Source of the DNA: Paenibacillus sp. FSL A5-0031 | GTDB taxonomy: Bacteria; Bacillota; Bacilli; Paenibacillales; Paenibacillaceae | Direction: 5' to 3' | Length of the DNA: 64,000 nt | Assembly (NCBI RefSeq): GCF_001956295.1 | Contig: NZ_MRTD01000014.1 | Location: 1 to 64,000 of the forward strand | Shown here: piece by piece, positions 54,008-62,273 of the stretch | Position numbering within the stretch: the first letter of the stretch is position 1 | Layout: the number at the start of each line of letters is the position of its first letter | The notes under the pieces: generated by a model | What the model was told of the DNA's origin: nothing | The model's input: only the letters and a program-made list of their open reading frames with translations | Databases searched by the model: none | Position numbers and translations under genes: made by a program

Positions 54008-55003
54008 TTATTTGCTAAGGTTAAAGCTGGTTACTTGAAGTGAATTGGTATTTTGGTAGTTATTATAACTCCAAAATCGAACCACATTGCCACTTCCAAC
54101 GGTAGCCGTTCCACTTGTTAGATTCTTGCTTGTATCTTTAAACAATGTCGTTGATAATGTTTTGAAATTTTCATCAAGCGACTGGATCGTCGGGTTGGTG
54201 CTTGAAATGTAGTTGTAAAACTTCCCGCCTGCATAGAACAAAGTTCCAGGATAATTCTTAACTTGACCCGTTTCGTCGTAACTCATGTCCTTTTTATTGA
54301 TGTTATATACGGTCGAGCCCAACCATGTACTAAAGATTAGGCGATCTCGTTTGGTCGTAAGAACAATCGGACGAAATTTTGACATAAGCTGATTTCTAAG
54401 TACGTTTTTCGGGTCTTCTATTGTCAGCGGCTTCGCAAGTTCACCTTCAAGATAAATGGTATACTTCCCAACGCCATTTTCGTATAACACCCCCGAGCGG
54501 TCATTTGTTCTAATCGGGTAGAAATAATTGGAAGTGAAGATGTTCGCATCTTTCCACGTTTGAAGCGTTTTTTCACTGATAGTTTTTCCATCATCCAAAT
54601 TGACAATTTTAACGGCGAGGTGCTCATTGTTCCCATAGAAAATATAGTTATTTGCAACTGTTATCATCGTCGAGAAAGAATTATAGGCATCATCGACGTA
54701 CAAAACTTCTTTCCCTCGGAAGAGCCACTTGTTTTTCTTCGCCACGCTCATATACAAATGTGTACCATCAAGACTAGATTGATCACTCCAAGTCACGATG
54801 GTGTAATCACCTTTTTCTTGTACATTTAAGTCCTTGCTTGAGATCTGGGAATAAGTCTTTTTAGGATCAAAAGCTGCGGCCCCATACTGGTAGCTGGTGG
54901 TGGCCGTTTTGATTGCCGTCGCCGCTGAAGCGGAAGCCGTAGAAAAAATGGCCCCCACGATAACAACAAGTAGAAATAAAGTGATTTTGTTAAGCTTAAC
55001 CAT
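54008..55003 (-). CDS. Exported beta-propeller-like protein, 331 aa
   Basis: ATG 55003 follows AAGGAGAGAGAGAC. The signal peptide (LNKITLFLLVVIVGAIFSTA) ends at ASA. The rest has repeated beta-rich blocks (GDYTIVTWSDQSSLDGTHLY, NNYIFYGNNEHLAVKIVNLD, GGKFYNYISSTNPTIQSLDE), like DUF5050-type propellers. No catalytic motif. An extracellular binding role is possible; the gene looks like host or cargo material rather than backbone. Confidence 0.7.
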   Translation of the reverse strand: MVKLNKITLFLLVVIVGAIFSTASASAATAIKTATTSYQYGAAAFDPKKTYSQISSKDLNVQEKGDYTIVTWSDQSSLDGTHLYMSVAKKNKWLFRGKEVLYVDDAYNSFSTMITVANNYIFYGNNEHLAVKIVNLDDGKTISEKTLQTWKDANIFTSNYFYPIRTNDRSGVLYENGVGKYTIYLEGELAKPLTIEDPKNVLRNQLMSKFRPIVLTTKRDRLIFSTWLGSTVYNINKKDMSYDETGQVKNYPGTLFYAGGKFYNYISSTNPTIQSLDENFKTLSTTLFKDTSKNLTSGTATVGSGNVVRFWSYNNYQNTNSLQVTSFNLSK

Positions 55004-55163
55004 GAGTCTCTCTCTCCTTAAGTGAATCCCTTAGTAATACAATGTCTGGGATTGGTATGATATCCCATTATAGCAGTATGTGATCATTTTCGACACGAAT
55101 AATTGTGTGTTATTGGGCTTCGATTCGATGAGGGTTTACGCATTAGAGAGTACGAGGAAATAA

Positions 55164-55232
55164 GCATGAAATCTTTGCTTTATAGGCCGATGGAATCGAT
55201 AATGTGGGCAAGGCTGAAATCTTTCCGATGAA
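55164..55232 (+). CDS. Possible short peptide, 21-22 aa
   Basis: GAGGAAATAAGC precedes an ATG that reads MKSLLYRPMESIMWARLKSF then one more residue and stop. A good terminator follows at 55281. It may be a leader or the head of a gene cut by the IS110 insertion. Confidence 0.25.
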
Positions 55233-55280
55233 TATATTCAAAGGTATGGTTGAACTATCCTGCCCTTTCGTATTATGAGG

Positions 55281-55316
55281 TCACCAGAAATTACTGGTCG
55301 ACCTCATTTTTGTGTG
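55281..55316 (+). terminator. Terminator upstream of the IS110 element
   Basis: GAGGTCACCAG pairs with CTGGTCGACCTC and is followed by ATTTTT. Confidence 0.65.
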
Positions 55317-55511
55317 GTCGTAAGATAGCGGTAGCCGGGGATCGAACGCTTCTGCCCGTGAGACTTGGATCTCGAGAGCTATTCCGTTCATCCCCCCCTA
55401 CTTGTTAAACCATGATTAGGCTAGTTGGGGCATGACCCCGAATCACATGCGATAATGTGGACGACAAGAAGGTTAGGGGCTTCCGGCGAATATATAACAA
55501 GGAGTGGTTAC
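55317..55511 (+). ncRNA. Candidate IS110 bridge-RNA region
   Basis: Almost 195 bp of noncoding sequence precede the transposase. It is rich in short complementary stretches, for example GGGGATCGAACG and CATGACCCCGAATCACATG. IS110-group elements carry their guide RNA in this 5' noncoding end, so one is expected here. The element boundaries and loops cannot be fixed by eye. Confidence 0.45.
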
Positions 55512-56711
55512 ATGAATCCTGTCATCGGACTGGATGTTTCCAAAGGAGAAAGCCATGCACAAGCATTCACTGACCGAGGAATACCGCACGGAAAGATCTT
55601 TCAGTTTGAGCATAACCTTGAGGGACTAGCGTCTTTCTTGAATTTTGTGAAGGACCTCGAATGCATTACTGGACTGCGTCCAGCAGTAGTGTTAGAAGCA
55701 ACTGGACACTACCACAGCCCCGTCATTCAGTTTCTAGATGAACATCAATACTTGTATATTGTCATTAATCCGTTAATTTCACATCAGGCCAAAAAAACCA
55801 GCTTACGCAAAGTGAAAACGGATATGGCGGATGCCTATCAACTAGGGGAATTATTCTACAAGGAAGAATTAGAACCGTACAAAAAACGAGGACAATTTAT
55901 GATGAATCTACGCTATCTGACAAGGCAGCATGATTCTCTAACCGATATGTATGTGCAAGCGAAGCTGCAGTTTCAGGCTGTCCTTGATCAAGTCTTTCCG
56001 GAATACCGTGGCGTGTTTGGTGACCTGTACTCGAAGGTATCCCTTCGTTTTCTGGCTCTTCACCCTACCTCTTCCGCGGTGCTGACTAAGTCTTTGAATG
56101 ACATCACAGCGACGATCCAGTCTCTTACTGGACGGTCGAATTCCGCATGGGCGCTTGATCGCGCGCTGAAACTAACAGCTGCCGCGGAGCGAAACCCTTT
56201 CAAGGAAACTGCTTTTTCAAGCCATCTCATCTCGCTGGAGCTGCTCATTAATCTGCTTCTACAGTACCAAGAGCACCTAGTAAACCTCGACCAGTCCATA
56301 GATGCTCTGGCTACAGAATTACATGAGTATGAGTTGATCCAATCGATACCCGGCATTGGCACCAGAATTGCTGCAACAATACTGGCAGAAGTCGGAGAGA
56401 TCGATCGATTTGATCATGCAAAGAAGCTCGTTGCATTTGCCGGTGTCGACCCTAGCGTCTTCTCTTCCGGCAAGTTTACAGCAACCCGAAATAGGATTAC
56501 CAAACGCGGTTCCAGAAGACTTCGAACAACCTTATATCTAGCCGTACGATGCGGCCTGCGCAGCTCACGCAACCAAAAACTCCGAGCCTTTTACGATAAA
56601 AAGCGTGCCGAGGGCAAGCCATTTAAAGTGGCTGTTATTGCCTGTGTAAATAAGCTCATTCACTGGATTTTCGCGATTCTTACCCATAAAGAAGCATTTC
56701 GTCTGACCTAA
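55512..56711 (+). CDS. IS110-family transposase
   Basis: A 399-aa recombinase with an N-terminal RuvC-like DEDD domain (MNPVIGLDVSKGE, VVLEATGHYHSP, KTDMADAYQLGE) and a C-terminal Tnp20 domain (SIPGIGTRIAATILAEVGEI and FAGVDPSVFSSGKFTATRNR) with the catalytic Ser in the SSGK segment. ATG 55512 follows AACAAGGAGTGG; the longer frame from 55425 crosses the bridge-RNA region. IS110 enzymes are guided by a bridge RNA and make no target duplication. Intact. Confidence 0.93.
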   Translation: MNPVIGLDVSKGESHAQAFTDRGIPHGKIFQFEHNLEGLASFLNFVKDLECITGLRPAVVLEATGHYHSPVIQFLDEHQYLYIVINPLISHQAKKTSLRKVKTDMADAYQLGELFYKEELEPYKKRGQFMMNLRYLTRQHDSLTDMYVQAKLQFQAVLDQVFPEYRGVFGDLYSKVSLRFLALHPTSSAVLTKSLNDITATIQSLTGRSNSAWALDRALKLTAAAERNPFKETAFSSHLISLELLINLLLQYQEHLVNLDQSIDALATELHEYELIQSIPGIGTRIAATILAEVGEIDRFDHAKKLVAFAGVDPSVFSSGKFTATRNRITKRGSRRLRTTLYLAVRCGLRSSRNQKLRAFYDKKRAEGKPFKVAVIACVNKLIHWIFAILTHKEAFRLT

Positions 56712-56849
56712 GCAGGAAACACTATCCTGCTTAGGAAAGCTTCTCCATCCACCTATGGATGGTTATTTGGCATGCTCTTTTTTCAGTGTAACATCATAGG
56801 CTTTATCCATTAAGTTTTAAATATTGACAAACTATTAGCTAGAATAGTT

Positions 56850-56931
56850 TAATGAAGCACTGTTTTTGTAGTCTACACCGAAATATTATCAGTCTTTATT
56901 CCAAATTATCAAACTTTGTTTTAAGTCTACA
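56850..56931 (-). repeat. Tn7-like end cluster, right type
   Basis: On the minus strand from 56931: TGTAGACTTAAAACAAAGTT then TGA, identical to the left-type end at 29484. A second terminus-like copy follows from 56877 (TGTAGACTACAAAAACAGTG) with a CTTCATTAAAC module. The 5-bp flanks, TTAGA at 29484 and CCAGT here, do not match. Confidence 0.45.
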
Positions 56932-57045
56932 CCAGTATTTAAAAAAACTTAAGCGATTAGCCAGCAAGCGGGTTCCTGAGCATAACATGTGGACTAGAAT
57001 TAAAAGTCCTTTAGTTGGTAGAATATAAACAAAATCATCTGTAAA

Positions 57046-57083
57046 CAAAAAAACCGCCGCGGCATGAGCCGAGGCGGTTATAT
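57046..57083 (-). terminator. Terminator after the TIR-like operon
   Basis: AACCGCCTCGGC pairs with GCCGCGGCGGTT and is followed by TTTTTT on the minus strand. Confidence 0.8.
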
Positions 57084-57086
57084 ATT

Positions 57087-57314
57087 TTATGCGAATGAAG
57101 GTTTCTTATCAATTACCTTGCCACTATAGACCTTTACGTATTCCTTGTCTGTACCTTCAACGGATGGACCTGTGAAAACAACTCCAATGCTGGAGTCTCG
57201 TTTAATTCCATTTTTCGTAGAGATCACAACGCGATTAGACCCTCGCACAGTGCGATGGCGGACGCGTCCGGACCCGAAGGTACGAACCGTAGGTTTTCTT
57301 CCAATTCTCTTCAT
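57087..57314 (-). CDS. Small basic protein, 75 aa, linked to the TIR-like gene
   Basis: The start overlaps the stop of the TIR-like gene by 4 bp (57311-57314), so they are co-translated. The first 40 residues are strongly basic (KRIGRKPTVRTFGSGRVRHR). No family recognised. It may be an antitoxin, adaptor or RNA-binding partner. Confidence 0.6.
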   Translation of the reverse strand: MKRIGRKPTVRTFGSGRVRHRTVRGSNRVVISTKNGIKRDSSIGVVFTGPSVEGTDKEYVKVYSGKVIDKKPSFA

Positions 57315-58342
57315 TTCGAATCCCCTCCGACCAAAGCTTTAATAGTAACCAAGAGCTCAGCGTTAATCCCTATAATCTCTTCAAAATGTTCATCTGATAA
57401 AATTCGATTACCCGAGATGTGAACAGAGAGAACATGCTCCTTATCTAAAGGATAGCATAAGATGTAAACCTCTTCAATTCCGCGTCGAAGGAAAAAATCA
57501 AATTCCCCTGTATTGAAAGCACCAACAACATAGATTCTTTGATCTCCAGCTGCTTTACCTTCGTTATCGTTTAGTTTGTAGGTTCTACCCCGGCCTACGT
57601 TCCCGCCGACCTGATGAATGTTTTCTTCATCGATTTTTTTCCAAATTGCTGCACCGGTGGTAGTAAAGTTATGCGGCTGTAGAAAAGAGTTCCGGATCGC
57701 TTCAGAAAATGCGGTATACCGTTCCATAGGATTCGTTACTGTCACATTTCTGATGTACTCCCAAAAAAAACGAAGAAGGCTCTGCTTTCGATCAATGATT
57801 GCCTGCTTTTCATCCAGAAGACCTTGAGGATCCTGAAACAACTGCTCCTGGGCGATTGCTTTCATGATTTCCCCGCATGCAGTATCAACTGCTGCAGTAT
57901 ATCTGCCATCAGTGCGTTGCCCATAGCTGAGTAGAGTAAGTCCACCTAAATCAGAAAGCAAATGAAATTCAGAAACATTTGTTCCTTTTATCAAATCGTC
58001 CCGCTCCGGAAGATCCCTAGGGATAAGACAGAATACACGACGTCTTCCTAGTCTCCCCCAAAATAATCCCGCTTCGAATAGAGTATTATCACGCGTGATA
58101 AATACCGGCTTTTTCCTTATCATTGCTACATCATCTGCTGCAAATATGAATATACCGAAGTCATTTGCATTAAGTTCTCTTTCAAGGGCTTCCATTGTGT
58201 AATCGTTGGCACCAAAGGTTCCAGCGTACCAGGGGTTTACCTGAGCAACGTATTCGAGTTGACTGCTCACTGCACGGGCGTAATCAATCGCTTCTCGTGA
58301 ACAGCCAATAAACACGCTTGGCTTACGATAGGTTGTAGTCAA
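57311..58342 (-). CDS. TIR-like (CAP12/PycTIR-type) nucleotide-binding effector
   Basis: A 343-aa protein started at TTG 58342 after AAAAGGAG. The N-terminal 150 residues match CAP12-type TIR domains: KPSVFIGCSREAIDYARAVS, VNPWYAGTFGANDYTMEALE and RDNTLFEAGLFWGRLGRRRV, with Glu in FEAGLF as candidate NADase catalytic residue. The rest (200 residues) is a distinct sensor-like domain with IWKKIDEENIHQVGGNVGRG. CAP12 proteins deplete NAD in anti-phage systems such as Pycsar and CBASS; no cyclase is adjacent. Confidence 0.75.
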   Translation of the reverse strand: MTTTYRKPSVFIGCSREAIDYARAVSSQLEYVAQVNPWYAGTFGANDYTMEALERELNANDFGIFIFAADDVAMIRKKPVFITRDNTLFEAGLFWGRLGRRRVFCLIPRDLPERDDLIKGTNVSEFHLLSDLGGLTLLSYGQRTDGRYTAAVDTACGEIMKAIAQEQLFQDPQGLLDEKQAIIDRKQSLLRFFWEYIRNVTVTNPMERYTAFSEAIRNSFLQPHNFTTTGAAIWKKIDEENIHQVGGNVGRGRTYKLNDNEGKAAGDQRIYVVGAFNTGEFDFFLRRGIEEVYILCYPLDKEHVLSVHISGNRILSDEHFEEIIGINAELLVTIKALVGGDSK

Positions 58343-58436
58343 GGTTCTGATCTCCTTTTAGGGTAAGATATATCCCATTGGTTATATAAAGGACTCCCTC
58401 ATTACATGAAAAGTTTGTCCTACTCCATTTTCTTCT

Positions 58437-59639
58437 TCAACATAGAGGAGTGCCAAAAGCCGGCGGCAGCAGCGAAAAATCTACCTGTATATCCTCATAT
58501 CGATCCTCCAGAGCTGCAAGCGTTCTAACGTTAAAGCCTAGGGCCTCTTCACTCGTCATACCCGTAGGAGCCTTCACGTCGCCTACTAAGGAGATCAACG
58601 TTCGAAAAATTCTACCATTTAACCATGAGCTCGCGTCTGCAGAAAACCATGGGTATTGCATCAGCAACCGAGTTGTCCCAAGACCGAGTGCGTGGAAGTT
58701 CGCACGGTCACCGAAGCGACGAAAGATTTCAGCAAACACATCCGCCCGCTTCCTTCGACTAACCAACACTGAACCGCCTATAGCGATAACATCGTGATCC
58801 TCCTCTACCATTTCCTCAAGTACATCGAGAGAAGTCTGTACATGAAAGATAGGGACAGGCTTTCGTCCGACAGCCTGCTCTAGGTAGTGCGTATTTCTGC
58901 GCGTAGTCTCTGGATCTCCGATAATATCTAGCGTTAGGAACTGGTATATATAATCGGAATGTCGTTTACAAAATTCTGCATAAGATTCCAGATCGATTGG
59001 TTTTATGAATTTCCCCTTTTGTGCTGCTTCAGCTATGGTCTTTGCACCAGGATCTAGGATTACGCATTTGTAATCAAATCCGAGTTGGCGAAGGTTTAAT
59101 TTCCAGCGGTCTGTAAGGTCTGAACGGAGATTAACGAAATTAAGCAATATGAAAGTACCTCCATTCTGCTTAACTATACGAATATCGTCTTTCGACTTAC
59201 TTACTCCACTGAAAATATATCGTAAGCCACGCAAGCTAAGACGAACACCACCGGTCTTCGTCTCTGAAACCTTACAAATATCAACCATGATCGTTTTGAT
59301 TAACCCTGCTAGCGCGCTTGAAAAAGAATTGATCTTGATCAACGCCTTTAGAGTTATCACACGACGATAAAAGAGATAGGCAATCGCACGGCGTAAGCTT
59401 GCTCTTGGAATGCGATTGGGTCGCTTGCTCTTTCCGGTTGTAATATATATGAAATCCGAAGTAACTTTCTGGATGATATTTGGTTTTTTTCCCTTAACCG
59501 TAAGAAAGGTATACCCTTCCTTTCCGAATTTACGGAAGAATGCCCGCTCCTTTTGCATTGCTTTAATTGTGAATTGAGGGTTCATATTGTCCCACCATTC
59601 AATACATACAGATAGCTCATTAAAGCGCTCGTGTACCAA
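58437..59639 (-). CDS. DpdA/TGT-like TIM-barrel protein
   Basis: A 400-aa protein. The C-terminal 200 residues have the layout of phage-type tRNA-guanine transglycosylase relatives: LTLDIIGDPETTRRNTHYLE, KPVPIFHVQTSLDVLEEM, VIAIGGSVLVSRRKRAD, HALGLGTTRLLMQYPWFSAD and SSWLNG. In DpdA such enzymes exchange guanine for 7-deazaguanines in DNA, with an Asp nucleophile. No queuosine synthesis genes are nearby. TTG 59639 or ATG 59585 (MNPQFTIKAM) may be the start. Tentative. Confidence 0.6.
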   Translation of the reverse strand: MVHERFNELSVCIEWWDNMNPQFTIKAMQKERAFFRKFGKEGYTFLTVKGKKPNIIQKVTSDFIYITTGKSKRPNRIPRASLRRAIAYLFYRRVITLKALIKINSFSSALAGLIKTIMVDICKVSETKTGGVRLSLRGLRYIFSGVSKSKDDIRIVKQNGGTFILLNFVNLRSDLTDRWKLNLRQLGFDYKCVILDPGAKTIAEAAQKGKFIKPIDLESYAEFCKRHSDYIYQFLTLDIIGDPETTRRNTHYLEQAVGRKPVPIFHVQTSLDVLEEMVEEDHDVIAIGGSVLVSRRKRADVFAEIFRRFGDRANFHALGLGTTRLLMQYPWFSADASSWLNGRIFRTLISLVGDVKAPTGMTSEEALGFNVRTLAALEDRYEDIQVDFSLLPPAFGTPLC

Positions 59640-59720
59640 GCGGGCAAGCCCGCCATATGGTTACAGCGGAGCTTCCCTCCTTGGTTATGAATATTACTTA
59701 CTATTAATTACTATTAAACG

Positions 59721-60248
59721 CTATTTAACAAGTGAGTATGGAAAGGTATGAGCTACAGTAGGGCCAAACAGAGGTTTTCCTGCAGTCTGGCTTGCTGCCC
59801 TTCGCTTCTCAATAAGCACGACGACTTCCTGTCCACCTCTCCTAGAACAAAGATCGCCCCATTTATGGCTGATCTTATATTGCGTCTCCCAATATTTCTG
59901 AATCGCAGCCACTTCCCAGACGCCGACCTGAACAGAATGCTCGCATTCATATTTTAGGTAACACCAACCACCATTTTCTCTACCACCAAAACCTCGAGTT
60001 ACGGTATAGACATTAACCCATATACCAAGACCGAATAAGCTTGTCAGAAGGTGCCAAGGCCATAATAGAGTATCGATGCATTTTTGTAAGAGAGTCTTAT
60101 TCGGTAGAGGGGGATTGTTTAGATCCGGGAAAACAGGCGGCGATGCAACCTTAACTACTCTAGTAGGTACTGGCTTCATCGCAGCTGCGAGTTGTTCTTC
60201 AATTTTCTCTAGGGCCTCAAACAAATCGATCTGTTCAACCTTCTCCAT
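59721..60248 (-). CDS. Membrane-anchored hypothetical protein, 175 aa
   Basis: ATG 60248 follows GGAGGGTGACC. One hydrophobic stretch (LLWPWHLLTSLFGLGIWVNV) lies around residues 68-88; the C-terminal half is soluble with SKEECEH-like charged segments. Its start overlaps the tail of the 107-aa gene. No family recognised. Confidence 0.55.
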   Translation of the reverse strand: MEKVEQIDLFEALEKIEEQLAAAMKPVPTRVVKVASPPVFPDLNNPPLPNKTLLQKCIDTLLWPWHLLTSLFGLGIWVNVYTVTRGFGGRENGGWCYLKYECEHSVQVGVWEVAAIQKYWETQYKISHKWGDLCSRRGGQEVVVLIEKRRAASQTAGKPLFGPTVAHTFPYSLVK

Positions 60249-60252
60249 GCGG

Positions 60253-60576
60253 TCACCCTCCAATCCTAGAGAGGAAGCGGGATTGAATCCTTCCGATGGC
60301 ATTGAAGGTGCGTACAGCGGTCATACGTATGCCAGCGAGCTTTTCAACTATCAGATCACGCATGAGTGGTCTGAGATAATCGCGATCGCAAATGACATAG
60401 CTGCCGTCGGGGAAGACGACCTTGTTTCGATCTTCTTTCTCGAATACGCTAAATGGCTTATAGGCGACTACAGTACCAACACGGCCAACGAGTGAATTAG
60501 AGGCATGGTTCCAACCGGCGCTCATCTTCACTTGACGACCGGCGGGATAAAGTTGAATCGTATCTAATTGCTTCAT
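60253..60576 (-). CDS. Hypothetical protein, 107 aa
   Basis: GGAGGTAATTCAC precedes ATG 60576. A short beta-rich N-terminus (VGRVGTVVAYKPFSVFEKED) and a helical end. Possibly a small SH3-like fold. No family assigned. Its stop lies 4 bp from the next start. Confidence 0.55.
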   Translation of the reverse strand: MKQLDTIQLYPAGRQVKMSAGWNHASNSLVGRVGTVVAYKPFSVFEKEDRNKVVFPDGSYVICDRDYLRPLMRDLIVEKLAGIRMTAVRTFNAIGRIQSRFLSRIGG

Positions 60577-60636
60577 AGTGAATTACCTCCAATTTTTATG
60601 CTTTGAATCCATCTTTGATCTCAGAATGCACCTCAG

Positions 60637-61152
60637 TTACTTCCTCGCGTTGATGATATACTCCACAGGAACTTTCTCATGGACTTCACGTATGTATTCA
60701 GCGAATACCCAGCGACCGCTCTCTTTCCGGTAATGTGCTAGGTTTAGGAGAATGAGAAAATCCATGATTAGCCGAAACCTGAAAATATAGTTTCGGCTGC
60801 CTGGTAAGATCTTCGCTTTATTGGCCCTTGTTGCAGATTGAAAGAGAAATGTTTCTGCAACTAGAATAGTGTCCGGATAGCCTCTTTCAAACTTCTGGAT
60901 CGCATCGACTAACAATCGGAGGAATTTTATTTTTCCGAGATTGTAGAAGCCTAGAAACGGAAGAAAGTGAAGGGCGTAGGTACCGTCTTTTCGCCTACTT
61001 ATGACGAAATAGCGATTAAGGTATCTACCTTTATACTGCGCCAGTAAGGAGCGACTTAAGGTGGCCAATGGAAGTAGGATTGTGATGCAAATTGGGATTA
61101 GCATGATCGTAAAAACGATCGTTATGAATAGGACCAGAAAATTTTCGAACAT
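60637..61152 (-). CDS. Membrane protein, 171 aa
   Basis: GGAGGTAATACG precedes ATG 61152. The N-terminal 35 residues are strongly hydrophobic (LVLFITIVFTIMLIPICITI) and form one or two membrane helices; the remainder is a basic cytoplasmic domain. No family recognised. Confidence 0.6.
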   Translation of the reverse strand: MFENFLVLFITIVFTIMLIPICITILLPLATLSRSLLAQYKGRYLNRYFVISRRKDGTYALHFLPFLGFYNLGKIKFLRLLVDAIQKFERGYPDTILVAETFLFQSATRANKAKILPGSRNYIFRFRLIMDFLILLNLAHYRKESGRWVFAEYIREVHEKVPVEYIINARK

Positions 61153-61278
61153 TCGTATTACCTCCTTGAAATAGAAAAAGAAGACGGCAAACTATGCGCC
61201 ATCTCCCTATTTCCTTGACTATTTGCTATGATTTAGCTTCGAATATTTACCAATCCATCTTGAATTCTAATATAGGAA

Positions 61279-61968
61279 TCATATTAGACCCTGCTCCTTT
61301 AAGCTAGCCCATCTGTTGCCACCAAGACCACCGATAATAATGTGGTCTATTATGGATATACCGATAATTTCTCCCGCTTCAGTGATTCGTTTTGAAATGG
61401 CAATGTCCTCCGGAGAGGCGGTCGTATCACCACTGGGATGGTTATGGCAGACTATGATGGATGCTGCACCTTGTCGAATGGCTGCTTTGAACAGCTCTCT
61501 GGGATGAACAAGGCTAGCGTTTAGATGTCCGATTGAAACCACTTCTCGTCCAATGACCATGTTCTTCGTATTTAAGAATAGTGCAACAAAATGCTCCTTA
61601 TCTTGATACTTAAGGTCTTCGATCAAAGGAATGGCATCTTTTGCCGTTCTGATAAACACTGGGGAAGAGAGATTGATTTTACCAACACGCCTCGCAAATT
61701 CGAATATGGCCATCAGACTGAAGCTGCTCTTCTCGTCTAATCCGAATATTGTTGAAAGTTCAAATTCAGACAAAGAGGCCAAATAAGGCAACCCTTTCTG
61801 AAGGATATCATCCGCAGTAGTAGAAATTGGACGATTCCGTAGAAGCGGGGCCAAAATGGTGACCATCAACTCTTTGTTTGACAGCGAACCAGCGTTGCAC
61901 GTTTGGTAGTAATTCTCTCGTACTTCCTTAACTACAAATTTATTCAAAACAGAGACATTATCGTACAT
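61279..61968 (-). CDS. radC: RadC/JAB-domain (MPN) protein
   Basis: A 229-aa UPF0758-type protein. The JAMM zinc motif is CHNHPSGDTTASPED (about 176-190), preceded by EHFVALFLNTKNMVIGREVV. A helix-hairpin-helix-like N-terminal segment (LPYLASLSEFELSTIFGLDE) is present. Plasmid RadC homologues are common and their role is unclear; anti-restriction or DNA repair is proposed. Start follows TAGGAGGATATAAAA. Confidence 0.88.
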   Translation of the reverse strand: MYDNVSVLNKFVVKEVRENYYQTCNAGSLSNKELMVTILAPLLRNRPISTTADDILQKGLPYLASLSEFELSTIFGLDEKSSFSLMAIFEFARRVGKINLSSPVFIRTAKDAIPLIEDLKYQDKEHFVALFLNTKNMVIGREVVSIGHLNASLVHPRELFKAAIRQGAASIIVCHNHPSGDTTASPEDIAISKRITEAGEIIGISIIDHIIIGGLGGNRWASLKEQGLI

Positions 61969-61991
61969 TTTTATATCCTCCTAGTCTCAGA

Positions 61992-62025
61992 AATGTGAAA
62001 TGGGAGCGCAGTGCGCTCCCACTTT
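61992..62025 (-). terminator. Perfect GC hairpin upstream of radC
   Basis: GTGGGAGCGC and GCGCTCCCAT pair perfectly around ACT on the minus strand. No long T run follows, so it may be a processing or attenuation hairpin rather than a terminator. Confidence 0.4.
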
Positions 62026-62273
62026 CTCTACAAACTACTTCCGTGAACTGAGTTGACCAATAACGGTGCAATTCTTTATGGTTTCACGGGATTTCGTCAT
62101 CCGAGAACATTTCATTAACAAAAGTTTCTGTTGTATACTCATTTTTATTCGCCCAACCAAATGCCAGGGAATTCCCCAGTACATTTGGTAGTGGGCTTCC
62201 TCCCTACATTATGGTTTTTAAAACCTTCCAATTGCCTCCAACTTCTTGCTATGTTGCATTTGATAACCGCCTG
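62026..62273. other. Intergenic region with a hairpin
   Basis: Contains CCAAATG...CATTTGG (about 62155-62200) around a GGGGAATTCCC centre, similar in placement to the RBS-proximal hairpins. No gene seen. Confidence 0.3.

Noticed and set aside
29484..56931. A single 27-kb Tn7-like transposon
   Set aside because: The ends match, but flanks lack a target duplication, no tns genes are inside, and the segment contains the plasmid rep region.
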